Positions 7,394 through 16,525 of a DNA stretch of 42,304 bases are shown piece after piece. A model generated the notes under the pieces. That model was not told the DNA's origin, did not search any database, and was given only the letters and a program-made list of their open reading frames with translations. Source of the DNA: Burkholderiales bacterium (GTDB lineage: Bacteria; Pseudomonadota; Gammaproteobacteria; Burkholderiales; Burkholderiaceae_E); the NCBI GenBank assembly GCA_029977705.1, contig JAPOKJ010000029.1, positions 1 to 42,304 of the forward strand, written 5' to 3'. Position numbers and translations under genes: made by a program. How positions within the stretch are numbered: position 1 is the first letter of the stretch; every line of letters begins with the position of its first letter.

Positions 7394-9439
7394 TCAGGGC
7401 TCGATCAGGAACAGGTCCTGATGGCGCTCGACCTTGGTCTGCACGCTGCAGCCCTGCCATTTTACGGTGCCGGCCAGCGGTGCCAGGATAGGCAATTCCA
7501 TCTTCATGGACTCCATCGTGGCCAGGCGCTGTCCGGCCTGGACCGTCTCGCCCTGCGTCACGTGCACCGCGATCACGATGCCCATCATCGGCGCCAGCAC
7601 CTTGCCCTGTGCGCCGGCACTGTCCTGTGCTTCATGGTGGTGGCGGGGGCGCAGTCCGGGACGATACTGGCGGCCCGCCACGTCGGCATCGATCTGGTCT
7701 GCGCCGATGCGGGCCACCAGGGGCAGGGATCGTTCCCCGACCGTGGCGATGCGCCGCTGCACATCACGGTGGTCGTCGCCCGGCGCCGGCCTGGCCTGCC
7801 CGGTGGGCGACGCCAGTGCCTCGCCTGTCTTCACCTGGCAGGGCTTGCCGTCGACCCAGACCTGCAGGCTGCCGTCCTCATCGACCGGACCGAAGGCCAG
7901 CGCATGCGACTGTCCGGCGTTCTCGAGCAGCAGGGGCGTGTGCGCGCCCTGCACGCTGGCGTCGGCTCTTTGCAGGCGCCAGCCCCCCTTGTCCGCATCG
8001 CCCCAGGCCCCGCCGCCATGATGTTGAAGGCTGAGGCGCTGCTGTTCGAGCCAAAGGGCGGCCAGGGCCGCCAGGCACGCCGGGTCGCGGGCCTGCAGGA
8101 AGGCCGTGTCGAGCCAGCCATCGATGAACTCGGTGCTCAGCCGGTTGTCGCGCACCTCGGGCGCCTCGAGCAGCAGGCACAGGAAGTCGCGGTTGTGGGT
8201 CAGGCCCAGCACATGGGTATGCCTGAGCGCCTGCGCCAGTTGCTGCAGGGCCTGCGACCGGTCCGGGCCATGGGCGATCAGCTTGGCGATCATCGGGTCA
8301 TAGTCGGCGCTGATGACCGAGCCGCTGCTCACACCGGTGTCGCAGCGGATCGTGTCGGGCACTTCGAAGTGCTGCAGCGTGCCGGTGCAGGGCAGGAAGC
8401 GCTGTGCCGGGTCCTCGGCATACAGGCGCGCCTGCACCGCGACACCGGCTGGGGCGGGTACCTCGTGCTGCTGCAGGGGCAGGCGCCGGTCGTGAACGGC
8501 ACGGATCTGGCACTCGACCAGGTCCAGTCCGGTGATCGACTCGGTCACCGGATGCTCGACCTGCAGACGTGGATTGACCTCGAGGAAGACCGCCCCCTCG
8601 CCGGTGACGGCGAACTCCACCGTGCCCAGGCCCAGGTAGTGCACCGAGCGACCCAGCGCAACCGCCCATTCCCAGAGTTGCTCGCGCTGCGCAAGGGGCA
8701 GGCTGCTGACCGGGGCTTCCTCGATGACCTTCTGGTGCCTTCGCTGCAGCGTGCATTCGCGGTCCCACAGGTGGATCACGCCGCCCTGACCATCACCGAG
8801 GATCTGCACCTCGACATGGCGTGGCGCCTCCAGGTAGCGCTCGGCAATCAGGCGACCATCGCCAAAGGCCGAGCGGCCCTCGCGGATGGCCGCATCGATG
8901 GCCGGGCGAAGTGCTTCGCGCTCGCGAACCACGCGCATGCCCTTGCCGCCGCCGCCGGCCACCGCCTTGAGGATCAGCGGCAGGGCCATGCCGGAAAGTT
9001 GCCCGACCAGTTGATCGGCATCATCACTTGGGGTTTGCAGGCCGTCGGCCACCGGGATGCCCAATGCGCCTGCCCGCGTCTTGGCCGCCGCCTTGCTGCC
9101 GAACAGGTGCAGCGTGTCGGCATCCGGTCCGATGAAGGCGATGCCGGCCTGCGTGCAGGCCAGTGCAAGGTCCGGGTTCTCGGCAAGAAAGCCGAAGCCC
9201 GGATGGATGGCATCGGCACCGACGCGCTGCGCAGCCTCGATGATGCGGTCGATGCGCAGGTAACTGTCGCGCGCCGCCGCCCCGCCGATCCAGACCGATT
9301 CATCGACGCTGCGCACCTGCAGGGAAGAGGCGTCGGCGCTGGAGTGGACCCCGGCGACGGCGATGCCCATGGAGCGGATGGTGCGCGCCAGACGGCAGGC
9401 GATTTCGCCGCGATTGGCAATGAGAATCTTGCGATACAT
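7394..9439 (-). CDS. Acyl-CoA carboxylase alpha subunit (biotin carboxylase plus biotin carrier)
   Basis: ATP-dependent carboxylation of biotin, then carrier function for the carboxyltransferase encoded upstream. The protein has 681 residues. The N-terminal biotin carboxylase domain starts MYRKILIANRGEIACRLART, followed by the ATP-grasp glycine loop AGGGGKGMR and the EVNPRLQVEHPVTE motif. A poorly conserved middle linker follows. The C-terminal carrier domain carries the biotin lysine K646 in MESMKME. The layout matches 3-methylcrotonyl- and geranyl-CoA carboxylase alpha subunits. The start at 9439 lies 10 bp after the beta-subunit stop behind AAGGGG. The exact acyl-CoA substrate cannot be told from sequence. 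Confidence 0.92.
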   Translation of the reverse strand: MYRKILIANRGEIACRLARTIRSMGIAVAGVHSSADASSLQVRSVDESVWIGGAAARDSYLRIDRIIEAAQRVGADAIHPGFGFLAENPDLALACTQAGIAFIGPDADTLHLFGSKAAAKTRAGALGIPVADGLQTPSDDADQLVGQLSGMALPLILKAVAGGGGKGMRVVREREALRPAIDAAIREGRSAFGDGRLIAERYLEAPRHVEVQILGDGQGGVIHLWDRECTLQRRHQKVIEEAPVSSLPLAQREQLWEWAVALGRSVHYLGLGTVEFAVTGEGAVFLEVNPRLQVEHPVTESITGLDLVECQIRAVHDRRLPLQQHEVPAPAGVAVQARLYAEDPAQRFLPCTGTLQHFEVPDTIRCDTGVSSGSVISADYDPMIAKLIAHGPDRSQALQQLAQALRHTHVLGLTHNRDFLCLLLEAPEVRDNRLSTEFIDGWLDTAFLQARDPACLAALAALWLEQQRLSLQHHGGGAWGDADKGGWRLQRADASVQGAHTPLLLENAGQSHALAFGPVDEDGSLQVWVDGKPCQVKTGEALASPTGQARPAPGDDHRDVQRRIATVGERSLPLVARIGADQIDADVAGRQYRPGLRPRHHHEAQDSAGAQGKVLAPMMGIVIAVHVTQGETVQAGQRLATMESMKMELPILAPLAGTVKWQGCSVQTKVERHQDLFLIEP

Positions 9440-9449
9440 GCGCAGCCCC

Positions 9450-11069
9450 TTACATCCGGAAGACGCCAAAGCGCGTCGGCTCGACCGGTACGCGGGCGGC
9501 CAGATCGAGCAGCAGGCTCAGGGTGGGTCGGGTTTCGGCCGGTGTCAGGATGCCATCGACCCACAGGTGGCGGGCGAAATTGCGGGCATCGGCAAAGGCC
9601 TCGTACTGGGCACGGATCGGGGCCTTGAAGGCTTCTTCATCGCTGGCGCTCCAGGACTGTCCGCCCTGCTCGAGATTCTGGCGCTTGACCATGGCCAGGG
9701 TCGTGGCCGCCTGCTCCGGTCCCATGATCGCCGCCCGCCCATTGGGCCACATGAACATCGCATTGGGCTTGAAGGCGCGACCGCACATGGCCAGATAGCC
9801 GGCACCGTAGGCCCCCCCGATGATGAGGGTGAATTTGGGCACCGCTGCCGCGCTCATCGCCGTGATGAAGCGCGCACCCGCCTTGGCGATGCCACCCTGC
9901 TCGGCCTGCTGACCGACCATGAAGCCGGCCACATCGGCCAGGAACAACAGGGGCACATTCCGTTTGCAGCACAGGTCGATGAAGTGGGTTGCCTTGATCG
10001 CGCTCTCGGTGAACAGCACCCCCTGATTCGCGAGCACGCCGACCTGCCAGCCATCGATGCGGGCAAAGCCGGTGATCAGGGTATCGCCGAAGGCCTGCTT
10101 GAATTCGGTCAGTTCGCCGCCATCGAGCAGGCAGCGCAGGACCTCGCGGGTATTGGTGGGTTTGCGCGGGTCGGGATGAATGAGTTCGTGCACATCGAGC
10201 ACCGGGCGCGCGGGCGCCTGCACCGGCGCACGCGGGCGCAGCAGTGGCGGCATCGGCGGCAACTCGCCCACCAGCCGGCGGGTGATGGCCAGGGCATGGC
10301 CATCGTTTTCAGCCAGGTGATCGGTGACACCCGAGACCCGGCTGTGCATCAGGGCCCCGCCCAGGGTCTCGGCATCGATGCGCTCCCCGGTGGCCGCCTG
10401 CACCAGTTGCGGCCCCCCCAGGAACATGTAGCCCTGGCCACGCACGATGACCACCTCGTCGCACAGGGCCGGAATGTAGGCGCCGCCCGCGGTGCAGGCG
10501 CCCATCACCACGGCAATCTGCGCGATGCCCTCAGCCGACATTCCCACCTGGTTGTGGAAGATGCTGCCGAACAGCCCCTCGTCCGGAAAGATGTTGGCCT
10601 GGTCTGGCAGGAAGGCGCCGCCGCTGTCGACCAGCGTGATGCAGGGCAGGCGGTGCTGCCAGGCAAAGCGCTGGGCACGGACATGCTTGCGGCAGGTCAT
10701 GCCGAAGTAGGTGCCGCCCTTGACGGTCGGATCGTTGGCAATGATCATGCAGGCGCGCCCCTGCACCAGGCCGACACCGGTGACCAGGCCAGCCCCTGGC
10801 GCCACGCCCTCATAAAGGCCTTCACCCGCCAGCTCGGCCAGCTCCATGAAGGGCGCACCGGGATCGATCAGGCTGTCGATGCGCTCACGCACCAACAGCT
10901 TGCCGCGCTTGACGTGGCGCTCGCGGGTGGCGGCATTGCCGCCCAGCCAGGCCGCCTGGCGCGCCGCCAGCAGGTCATCGATCAGGGCCTGGTAGGCGGC
11001 TCGATTGGAGGCGCGACTGTCGCTGGCGGCAGCGTCCCGGCGTGCGGTATTCATGTCAGTCTCAATCAT
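9450..11069 (-). CDS. Acyl-CoA carboxylase beta subunit (carboxyltransferase)
   Basis: Transfers CO2 from carboxybiotin to an acyl- or enoyl-CoA. It has 539 residues with both halves of the crotonase-like carboxyltransferase fold: GGTYFGMTCRKHVRAQ and LVDSGGAFLPDQ in the N half, GSCTAGGAY-type MGACTAGGAYIPAL in the middle, GGAYGAGYLAMCGRAF in the C half. This pattern is closest to methylcrotonyl-/geranyl-CoA carboxylase beta subunits rather than propionyl-CoA carboxylase. The ATG at 11069 overlaps the ligase stop by 8 bp; an ATG at 11054 is also possible, and neither has a strong ribosome-binding site. Second gene of the operon. Confidence 0.92.
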   Translation of the reverse strand: MIETDMNTARRDAAASDSRASNRAAYQALIDDLLAARQAAWLGGNAATRERHVKRGKLLVRERIDSLIDPGAPFMELAELAGEGLYEGVAPGAGLVTGVGLVQGRACMIIANDPTVKGGTYFGMTCRKHVRAQRFAWQHRLPCITLVDSGGAFLPDQANIFPDEGLFGSIFHNQVGMSAEGIAQIAVVMGACTAGGAYIPALCDEVVIVRGQGYMFLGGPQLVQAATGERIDAETLGGALMHSRVSGVTDHLAENDGHALAITRRLVGELPPMPPLLRPRAPVQAPARPVLDVHELIHPDPRKPTNTREVLRCLLDGGELTEFKQAFGDTLITGFARIDGWQVGVLANQGVLFTESAIKATHFIDLCCKRNVPLLFLADVAGFMVGQQAEQGGIAKAGARFITAMSAAAVPKFTLIIGGAYGAGYLAMCGRAFKPNAMFMWPNGRAAIMGPEQAATTLAMVKRQNLEQGGQSWSASDEEAFKAPIRAQYEAFADARNFARHLWVDGILTPAETRPTLSLLLDLAARVPVEPTRFGVFRM

Positions 11070-12453
11070 TCAGGAGGGGTGCCTTGCGCAGGGTCAGGGC
11101 CACCTTCTGGGCGCCCGGGGCATCGAAAAAGCCATGCCGCACCATGCGCACCTCGGCCTTGACGGCCAGGGCATTGCGTACGCGCTGCTCGACCAGGGCT
11201 GCGGTCGCAGCATCACTGCCGGGCAAGGCCTGCGCAGCGCGTTCGACCAGCAGTTGCAGGTTGTCCTGTGTGGTGTGGCCTTCGAATTCGGCCAGTACAC
11301 GGACGGTTCCGCCGACGACGGGCTTCATCGCCGCCACGATGTCCTGCACCGCAGAGGGAAACAGGTTGACACCGCGCACGATCAGCATGTCGTCGGTACG
11401 GCCGAAGCAGCGGATGGCTGGTGTGCTGCGCCCGCCAGGGCCGCCGAGCGCCTCGACGCTGACATGGTCGCCCGAACGAAAACGCAGCACTGGTGAGGCC
11501 TGTCGCTGCAGGCTGGAGTAGACCAGCTCGCCGCGCACACCCGCTTCCCAGGGCAGGGGGTCGCCGCTGACCGGATCGATCAGCTCGACCAGGATGTGGT
11601 CTGGTGCCACCAGATACATGCCACGCTGGTCATCGGCCTCGGCCCAGTAGACGCAGCCCAGATCGGTGCCGCCCATGACCTCGCAGCTGATCGCGCCCCA
11701 GTGCGATTGCAGGCCGGCGCGGATGGCGGGGATGCCACCGCCCGGCTCGCCGCCCACGATCAGGCGCCGCACACCCAGCTCGGTCGCCTTCATCCCGATC
11801 ACCTCGGGGGCGATGGTGGCCAGATAGAGCAGGAAGTTGGGGGTGCCGACGATGCATTGCGGGCGCGCGTCACGGGCGGCAATCAGCAGGCGCTCGGCCC
11901 CGCCGTCCGCACCGATCGGGATGTCGACCGCGCCGATCCTGCTGATGCCCTGGTAGATCGGGATGCCGCCGACGAAGCCCTTGCTCATCGAAAAGCCGTG
12001 CAGCACCACATCGCCCGGGCGGATGCCGCAGGCATACAGGCCGCGCGCGGTCATCTCGGCCCAGTGCGCCTGGTCGCTCAGCGTCAGGCCGACATAGGCC
12101 GGGCTTCCGGTCGTCCCCGATGAGGCCTGGATCTGCACCACTTCGCTCATCGGCGCTGCCCCGTGCAGGCCGAGCAGCGGCGCCGCCTTCAGGCTGTCGC
12201 GTAGTTCCTGCTTGCTGGTAAACGGAATGCGGCGCAGGTCATCGAGGCTGCGGATGTCTTTCGCCGCGACACCGGCATCGCCCAGCTTGCGCTGGTAGAA
12301 CGGCGAGCGGCGCATCAGGTAATCGAGCTGCTGCCCCAGGCGCTGCATCTGCATGGCCTGGATCTCGGGCCAGGGCATGGTCTCGACCGGGCTGAAGACG
12401 GCCGGATGGGCCTCGGGTGGCAGGCGTGGGGGGCTGGGGTCGGTCGGGTTCAT
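11062..12453 (-). CDS. PaaK-like phenylacetate-CoA ligase family protein
   Basis: ATP-dependent CoA ligase of 463 residues, cytoplasmic. The N-terminal LGQQLDYLMRRSPFYQRKL stretch and IPFTSKQELRDS are typical of PaaK. The P-loop reads QASSGTTGSPAYVGLT; GGEPGGGIPAIR and VMGGTDLGCVYWAE follow, and the C-terminal domain begins at FGRTDDMLIVRGVNLFPSAV. It is the first gene of a four-gene operon with a biotin carboxylase and a lyase, not next to paaABCDE, so its acid is probably not phenylacetate itself. The start at 12453 has a weak ribosome-binding site. Promoter and operator candidates lie at 12525-12554. Confidence 0.85.
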   Translation of the reverse strand: MNPTDPSPPRLPPEAHPAVFSPVETMPWPEIQAMQMQRLGQQLDYLMRRSPFYQRKLGDAGVAAKDIRSLDDLRRIPFTSKQELRDSLKAAPLLGLHGAAPMSEVVQIQASSGTTGSPAYVGLTLSDQAHWAEMTARGLYACGIRPGDVVLHGFSMSKGFVGGIPIYQGISRIGAVDIPIGADGGAERLLIAARDARPQCIVGTPNFLLYLATIAPEVIGMKATELGVRRLIVGGEPGGGIPAIRAGLQSHWGAISCEVMGGTDLGCVYWAEADDQRGMYLVAPDHILVELIDPVSGDPLPWEAGVRGELVYSSLQRQASPVLRFRSGDHVSVEALGGPGGRSTPAIRCFGRTDDMLIVRGVNLFPSAVQDIVAAMKPVVGGTVRVLAEFEGHTTQDNLQLLVERAAQALPGSDAATAALVEQRVRNALAVKAEVRMVRHGFFDAPGAQKVALTLRKAPLLND

Positions 12454-12524
12454 GGGCGGGCGTGAGTCGGTGCCAGGGGGTTGTCGCAGGGTGTCGCTGC
12501 ATGGCGGCGCGGCAAGCTGGATTT

Positions 12525-12554
12525 CTTATAGCACTGCCTACCTTGTTAAACAAG
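12525..12554 (-). promoter_or_regulatory. Candidate promoter and palindromic operator of the ligase-carboxylase-lyase operon
   Basis: On the minus strand TTGTTT (12553-12548), a 17-bp spacer and TATAAG (12530-12525) form a sigma-70-like promoter about 70 bp before the ligase ATG. The -35 lies inside a palindrome, CTTGTTTAACAAG (12542-12554 read on minus), whose 5-bp arms flank a 3-bp centre. An operator covering the -35 is a classic repressor site and suits a TetR dimer. The binding protein is inferred, not shown. Confidence 0.45.
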
Positions 12555-12626
12555 CGGGCGTCCGTCCGTTTATGGAAAATGGCGGCAGCCATGCGTCCTG
12601 TGCAATGCCCGTCTTGTGGCAATGTC

Positions 12627-12655
12627 TTGTCAGAATGATGCTTTGCAGCAATAAA
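12627..12655 (+). promoter_or_regulatory. Weak candidate promoter for the liv operon
   Basis: TTGTCA (12627-12632), a 17-bp spacer and AATAAA (12650-12655), matching 5 of 6 and 4 of 6 consensus bases, just before the AT-rich patch. It would leave a leader of about 260 nt before livG. Other start points within the AT-rich patch are possible. Confidence 0.3.
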
Positions 12656-12919
12656 TAATCATTGAAGAAAATTTAATTTAATGGATTTATATGGTAATGT
12701 ATTGTCATAATAAAAAAGCAGGTCACGGATCTTTAATAGTGCCGAGTCGCCCGCGCAGGAATCCTGGGCGACAGGGCGATGGCGATTGCCCGTGCAGGGC
12801 TTTTTGTGCGGTAACATCAGCGCCAAAGCATCCGGCCGCATGGGGCAGCAGACCCCGGACCGCCGGGCGCAGGGCCCGTCGGGTGGGAACGGACCTGATC
12901 TAGTCGAGGGGACAATAGT

Positions 12920-13720
12920 TTGAGCCAAGCAAGCACCCAGGATCCGGCGCGCGTGCTGGAGTGCAAGTCGGTGGAGCGGCGGTTCGGTGGCCTGGTGGCC
13001 CTGACCGGCGTCGACATGCATATCAACCGCGGCGAGATTTTCGGCCTCGTCGGCCCCAACGGCAGCGGCAAGACCACGCTGACCAATGCGATCACCGGCT
13101 TTTACCCGCCCCAGGTCGGCAGCATCGTCCTCAATGGTCGCGACATCACCGGCACCCCGCCGCACAAGGTGGCGCGCATGGGCGTGGCCCGCACGTTTCA
13201 GAACCTGGCGCTGTTCAACGGCATGACGGTGCTGGACAACATCTTGCTCGGTCGCCATGTGCACATGAAGCCGAGCGTCTGGCGCACGGCCCTCTACCCC
13301 TGGGCCAGCAAGCACGAAGAAGTCGCCCATCGCCACGTGGTCGAGGAGATCATCGATTTCCTGCAGCTGGAAGGGGTGCGCGACGAACTGGTCGATGTGC
13401 TCCCGATCGGCCTGAAAAAGCGGGTCGAGCTGGCGCGGGCCCTGGTGGCCGAACCCAGCTTCCTGATCCTGGACGAGCCGATGGCCGGCATGAACCAGGA
13501 GGAAAAGGAATACATGGCCCGCTTCGTCCTCGATGCCCGCGAGGAGCGTGGCGTCACGGTGCTGCTGATCGAGCACCACATGGACATCATCACCGGCATC
13601 TGCGATCGCATGCTGGTGCTCAGCTACGGCGAGGTGATCGACACCGGCATCCCGAGCCAGGTGATCGCCGACCCGCGTGTCATCAAGGCCTATCTGGGAG
13701 GTGCCCATGGCGCAGCCTGA
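12920..13720 (+). CDS. livG: LivG-type ABC transporter ATPase
   Basis: One of two ATPases of a branched-chain-amino-acid-type (HAAT) ABC importer, 266 residues. Walker A GPNGSGKT is at residues 45-52, Walker B reads FLILDEPMAGMN, and the H-loop lies in LLIEHHMDII. The signature motif is degenerate (LPIGLKKRVELARAL in place of LSGGQ), as often in LivG proteins. No ATG fits: the start is TTG at 12920, placed 8 bp after a GAGGGG ribosome-binding site. It overlaps the acyl-CoA ligase gene by 14 bp. First gene of livG-ligase-livH-livM-livF-binding protein. Confidence 0.92.
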   Translation: MSQASTQDPARVLECKSVERRFGGLVALTGVDMHINRGEIFGLVGPNGSGKTTLTNAITGFYPPQVGSIVLNGRDITGTPPHKVARMGVARTFQNLALFNGMTVLDNILLGRHVHMKPSVWRTALYPWASKHEEVAHRHVVEEIIDFLQLEGVRDELVDVLPIGLKKRVELARALVAEPSFLILDEPMAGMNQEEKEYMARFVLDAREERGVTVLLIEHHMDIITGICDRMLVLSYGEVIDTGIPSQVIADPRVIKAYLGGAHGAA

Positions 13721-15632
13721 TTTTGGCCGCGGCGTCCCCCTGGACGCCGAAACCACCCTGTTGCGCCTGCTGGCGGCCAATGCGGCCAGCCATGGCGCCC
13801 AGGTGGCCATGCGTGAAAAGGACCGTGGCATCTGGCAGCAGATCACCTGGGCCCAGGTCCATGAGCAGGTGCTTGGCTGTGCCGCCGGGCTCGAAGCGCT
13901 CGGCTTCGGTCCGCAGTCGGCGCTGATGGTGCTGGGCGACAACCGGCCGCACCTGTACATGGCGATGCTCGCCGCTTCTGCCCTGCGCGGCTATGCGGTG
14001 CCGGTGTACCCGGATGCCACCCCAGACGAATTGCTGCATGTCATCGGCAGTGTCCACATTCGCTATGCGATCGCCGAGGACCAGGAACAGGTCGACAAGA
14101 TTCTCGACCTGCGCGAGCGCGGTGCGCAGATCGACCACATCATCTACGACGATGCGCGCGGCCTGGGCAAGTACGAGGCGCCCGGCCTGGTCGACTGGGA
14201 CACCCTGGTGGCCGAAGGGACCAGGCGCCTGGATGCGCAGGCTGGCGCCCGTCAGGCCCTGAGCGAGCGCGCCGGACCTGGCGATATCGCCGTCGTGATC
14301 CACTCCTCGGGAACGACCGGCAAGCCCAAGGGCGTGCTGCTCAGCCATCGCAACATCCTGTCGGGCGTGCGCAATGCCCAGCAGGCCGGCTCCTTCGATG
14401 TCGGCGAATCCATCCTGGCCTACCTGCCGATGGCCTGGGTGGGTGACTATGCCATCACCATGGGGGCCGGCATCGCGCTGCGCTTCGTGATCAATGTGCC
14501 CGAGGCGGGCGACACGGTGCTGCGCAACCTGCGCGAGATTGCGCCCACCTACTATCTGGCGGCGCCCCGCAGTTGGGACAACATGCTCACCATGGTGCAG
14601 GTGCGCATGGAGGACTCCACCTGGCTCAAGAAGAAGCTGTACGACTTCTTCCTGAACAATGCGATTGCCGCCGAGCGCCGCAAGCTCAGTGGCCAGCAGC
14701 CCAGCGCGGCGCAGAACTTCTGGCGCCCGATCGGCGAGTGGCTGGTGACCGGCCCGATCAAGGACCAGCTCGGCCTGTCGCGGATACGCAATGCCTTCAC
14801 CGGCGGCGAGGCCATCGGCGAGGACACTTTCATCTTCTATCGTGCGCTTGGGGTGCAGTTGCGCCAGCTCTATGGGCAGACCGAGAGCTCGGCCTTCAAC
14901 GCGATGCATGCCCCTGGCGAGGTCCACCTGCACACCGTCGGCCGGCCCCTGCCCGGGGTCGAAGTGCGCATTCATGAGAGCGGCGAGATCCTGCTGCGCT
15001 CGGGCAGCGTCTTCGAGGGCTATCACCGCAACGAGGACGCCACCGCGGCGGCCAAGATCGACGGATGGCTTCACACCGGCGATGCCGGTTACCTCGAAAA
15101 GGATGGTCAGCTGGTGGTGCTTGGGCGCGTCTCCGAAGTGGTCTACACCGCCAAGGGCGAGCGCTACATTCCCAACTACATCGAGAACCGCCTCAAGTTC
15201 AGTCCCTACATCAAGGATGTGGCGGTGCTGGGCAGCGGCAAGGACACGCTGGGCGCCATTGTCTGCATCGACATGGAGCCGGTCGGGCACTGGGCCGAGC
15301 TGCGCGGCATCTCGTATGTGTCGTATGCCGACCTGTCGCAAAAGCCCGAGGTGCTCGAGTTGCTGTCGCAGGCCGTGCATCACGTCAACAAGACGCTGCC
15401 GGAAGGCCTGCGCCTGCGTCATTTCGTCAGCCTGCACAAGGAATTCGACGCCGATGACGGCGAGATCACCCGCACCCGCAAGCTGCGCCGCAATGTCGTC
15501 GAGCAGCGCTATGCCCCGATCATCGAGGCCATCTACAGCGGCCAGAAGAGCGTGATGATGCGTGCCCAGATCACCTACGAGACCGGCGACGTCGGCGTTG
15601 TCGAACGGCTGCTGACCGTCAAGGAGCTTTGA
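13707..15632 (+). CDS. AMP-dependent acyl-CoA synthetase embedded in the liv operon
   Basis: Large acyl-CoA ligase of 641 residues related to long-chain acyl-CoA synthetases. The AMP-binding motif reads VVIHSSGTTGKPKGVLLSH; YGQTESSAFNAMH and GWLHTGDAGYLEKDGQLVVLGR follow. The start ATG at 13707 has GGAGG 6-10 bp upstream and lies inside the 3' end of livG; another ATG at 13677 would overlap more. Being cotranscribed with an importer suggests it activates the imported acid on entry (vectorial acylation), but its substrate is unknown. Similar ligases inside liv clusters are found near aromatic-acid degradation genes in betaproteobacteria. Confidence 0.88.
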   Translation: MAQPDFGRGVPLDAETTLLRLLAANAASHGAQVAMREKDRGIWQQITWAQVHEQVLGCAAGLEALGFGPQSALMVLGDNRPHLYMAMLAASALRGYAVPVYPDATPDELLHVIGSVHIRYAIAEDQEQVDKILDLRERGAQIDHIIYDDARGLGKYEAPGLVDWDTLVAEGTRRLDAQAGARQALSERAGPGDIAVVIHSSGTTGKPKGVLLSHRNILSGVRNAQQAGSFDVGESILAYLPMAWVGDYAITMGAGIALRFVINVPEAGDTVLRNLREIAPTYYLAAPRSWDNMLTMVQVRMEDSTWLKKKLYDFFLNNAIAAERRKLSGQQPSAAQNFWRPIGEWLVTGPIKDQLGLSRIRNAFTGGEAIGEDTFIFYRALGVQLRQLYGQTESSAFNAMHAPGEVHLHTVGRPLPGVEVRIHESGEILLRSGSVFEGYHRNEDATAAAKIDGWLHTGDAGYLEKDGQLVVLGRVSEVVYTAKGERYIPNYIENRLKFSPYIKDVAVLGSGKDTLGAIVCIDMEPVGHWAELRGISYVSYADLSQKPEVLELLSQAVHHVNKTLPEGLRLRHFVSLHKEFDADDGEITRTRKLRRNVVEQRYAPIIEAIYSGQKSVMMRAQITYETGDVGVVERLLTVKEL

Positions 15633-15635
15633 TCC

Positions 15636-16523
15636 ATGGATTGGCTATATTTTCTCGAGCTCGCGGTCAACGGCGGCCTGTCCGGCCTGATGTATTCGCT
15701 GGTCGCGATGGGCGTCGTGCTCATCTACAAGTCCTCCTCGGTTCCCAACCTGGCCCAGGGCGCCCTGGTGATGGTTGGGGCCTATGTGGTGCTGGCCTTC
15801 TCCACCGGTCTGGGCGTGCCGATGTGGGCGGCGATCCCGCTGGCCATGGTCACCATGTTTTTTCTGGGCGTGGGGATCGAGCGCTTCACGTTGCGCCGCC
15901 TGGCCGGCCGCCCTGTCATCATGATCCTGATGATGACCCTGGGCCTGGACATCTTCCTGCGCGCCACTTCCCTGACCATCTGGGGCGGCAGCGGCCGGCC
16001 GCTGTCGCTGGGCATCAGCGACAAGCCGATGTTCCTTGGCCCCCTGCTGGTCAACCGTGCCTACCTGATCGGTGCAGCCGTCACCCTGGTGCTGTTCGGC
16101 CTGTTCCTGTGGTTCTTCCAGACCCGTCGCGGCGTCGTGCTGCGGGCCATTGCCGATGATTACCTGGCCTCCTGGTCGGTGGGCATCTCGGTCGAGCGTG
16201 GCGTGGCCTTGTCCTGGGCACTGTCCTCGGTGGTGGCCACCACCGCCGGCGTCCTGTGGGGCTCGATCCAGAGTGTGGACCAGTCGCTGTCGATGCTGCT
16301 GCTCAAGGGCATCACAGTGGGCGTGCTGGGGGGCCTGGACAGCCTGGGCGGCGCCCTCCTGGCCGGGCTGCTGCTGGGCATCATCGAGTCGGTGGCTTCG
16401 GGCTATCTCGATCCGCTGGTCGGCGGTGGCAGTCGCGACCTGGTGGTGGCGGCGGTGCTGATGCTGACCATCATGATCCGCCCGCACGGGCTGTTCGGCC
16501 GTCACGACATCGAGAGGATCTGA
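15636..16523 (+). CDS. livH: LivH-type ABC transporter permease
   Basis: Inner-membrane permease of 295 residues with about eight hydrophobic helices, for example LSGLMYSLVAMGVVLIY near the N-terminus. Family motifs include LAQGALVMVGAYV and the C-terminal GGLDSLGGALLAGLLLGIIES. It starts 3 bp after the ligase stop, with AAGGAG in the preceding codons. With LivM it forms the translocation path; coupling is to LivG and LivF. Confidence 0.94.
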   Translation: MDWLYFLELAVNGGLSGLMYSLVAMGVVLIYKSSSVPNLAQGALVMVGAYVVLAFSTGLGVPMWAAIPLAMVTMFFLGVGIERFTLRRLAGRPVIMILMMTLGLDIFLRATSLTIWGGSGRPLSLGISDKPMFLGPLLVNRAYLIGAAVTLVLFGLFLWFFQTRRGVVLRAIADDYLASWSVGISVERGVALSWALSSVVATTAGVLWGSIQSVDQSLSMLLLKGITVGVLGGLDSLGGALLAGLLLGIIESVASGYLDPLVGGGSRDLVVAAVLMLTIMIRPHGLFGRHDIERI

Positions 16524-16525
16524 GC

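Larger units (their letters stand above)
12454..12919. promoter_or_regulatory. 466-bp divergent control region between ligase operon and liv operon
   Basis: No convincing gene. It separates two divergent operons that look functionally linked. It contains a 13-bp palindrome (12542-12554) with a minus-strand promoter, a weaker plus-strand promoter candidate (12627-12655), and an AT-rich patch (about 12650-12740) that stands out against GC-rich surroundings. The liv side would have a leader of about 260 nt, unusually long; no riboswitch pattern was recognised in it. Confidence 0.6.

Noticed and set aside
7373-9628. 751-codon plus-strand open frame opposite the biotin carboxylase
   Set aside because: Same composition artefact; the minus strand encodes a complete carboxylase with all motifs.
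12650-12740. AT-rich patch as a replication origin or phage attachment site
   Set aside because: No DnaA-box cluster, no repeats and no integrase or tRNA nearby; it fits a promoter region.
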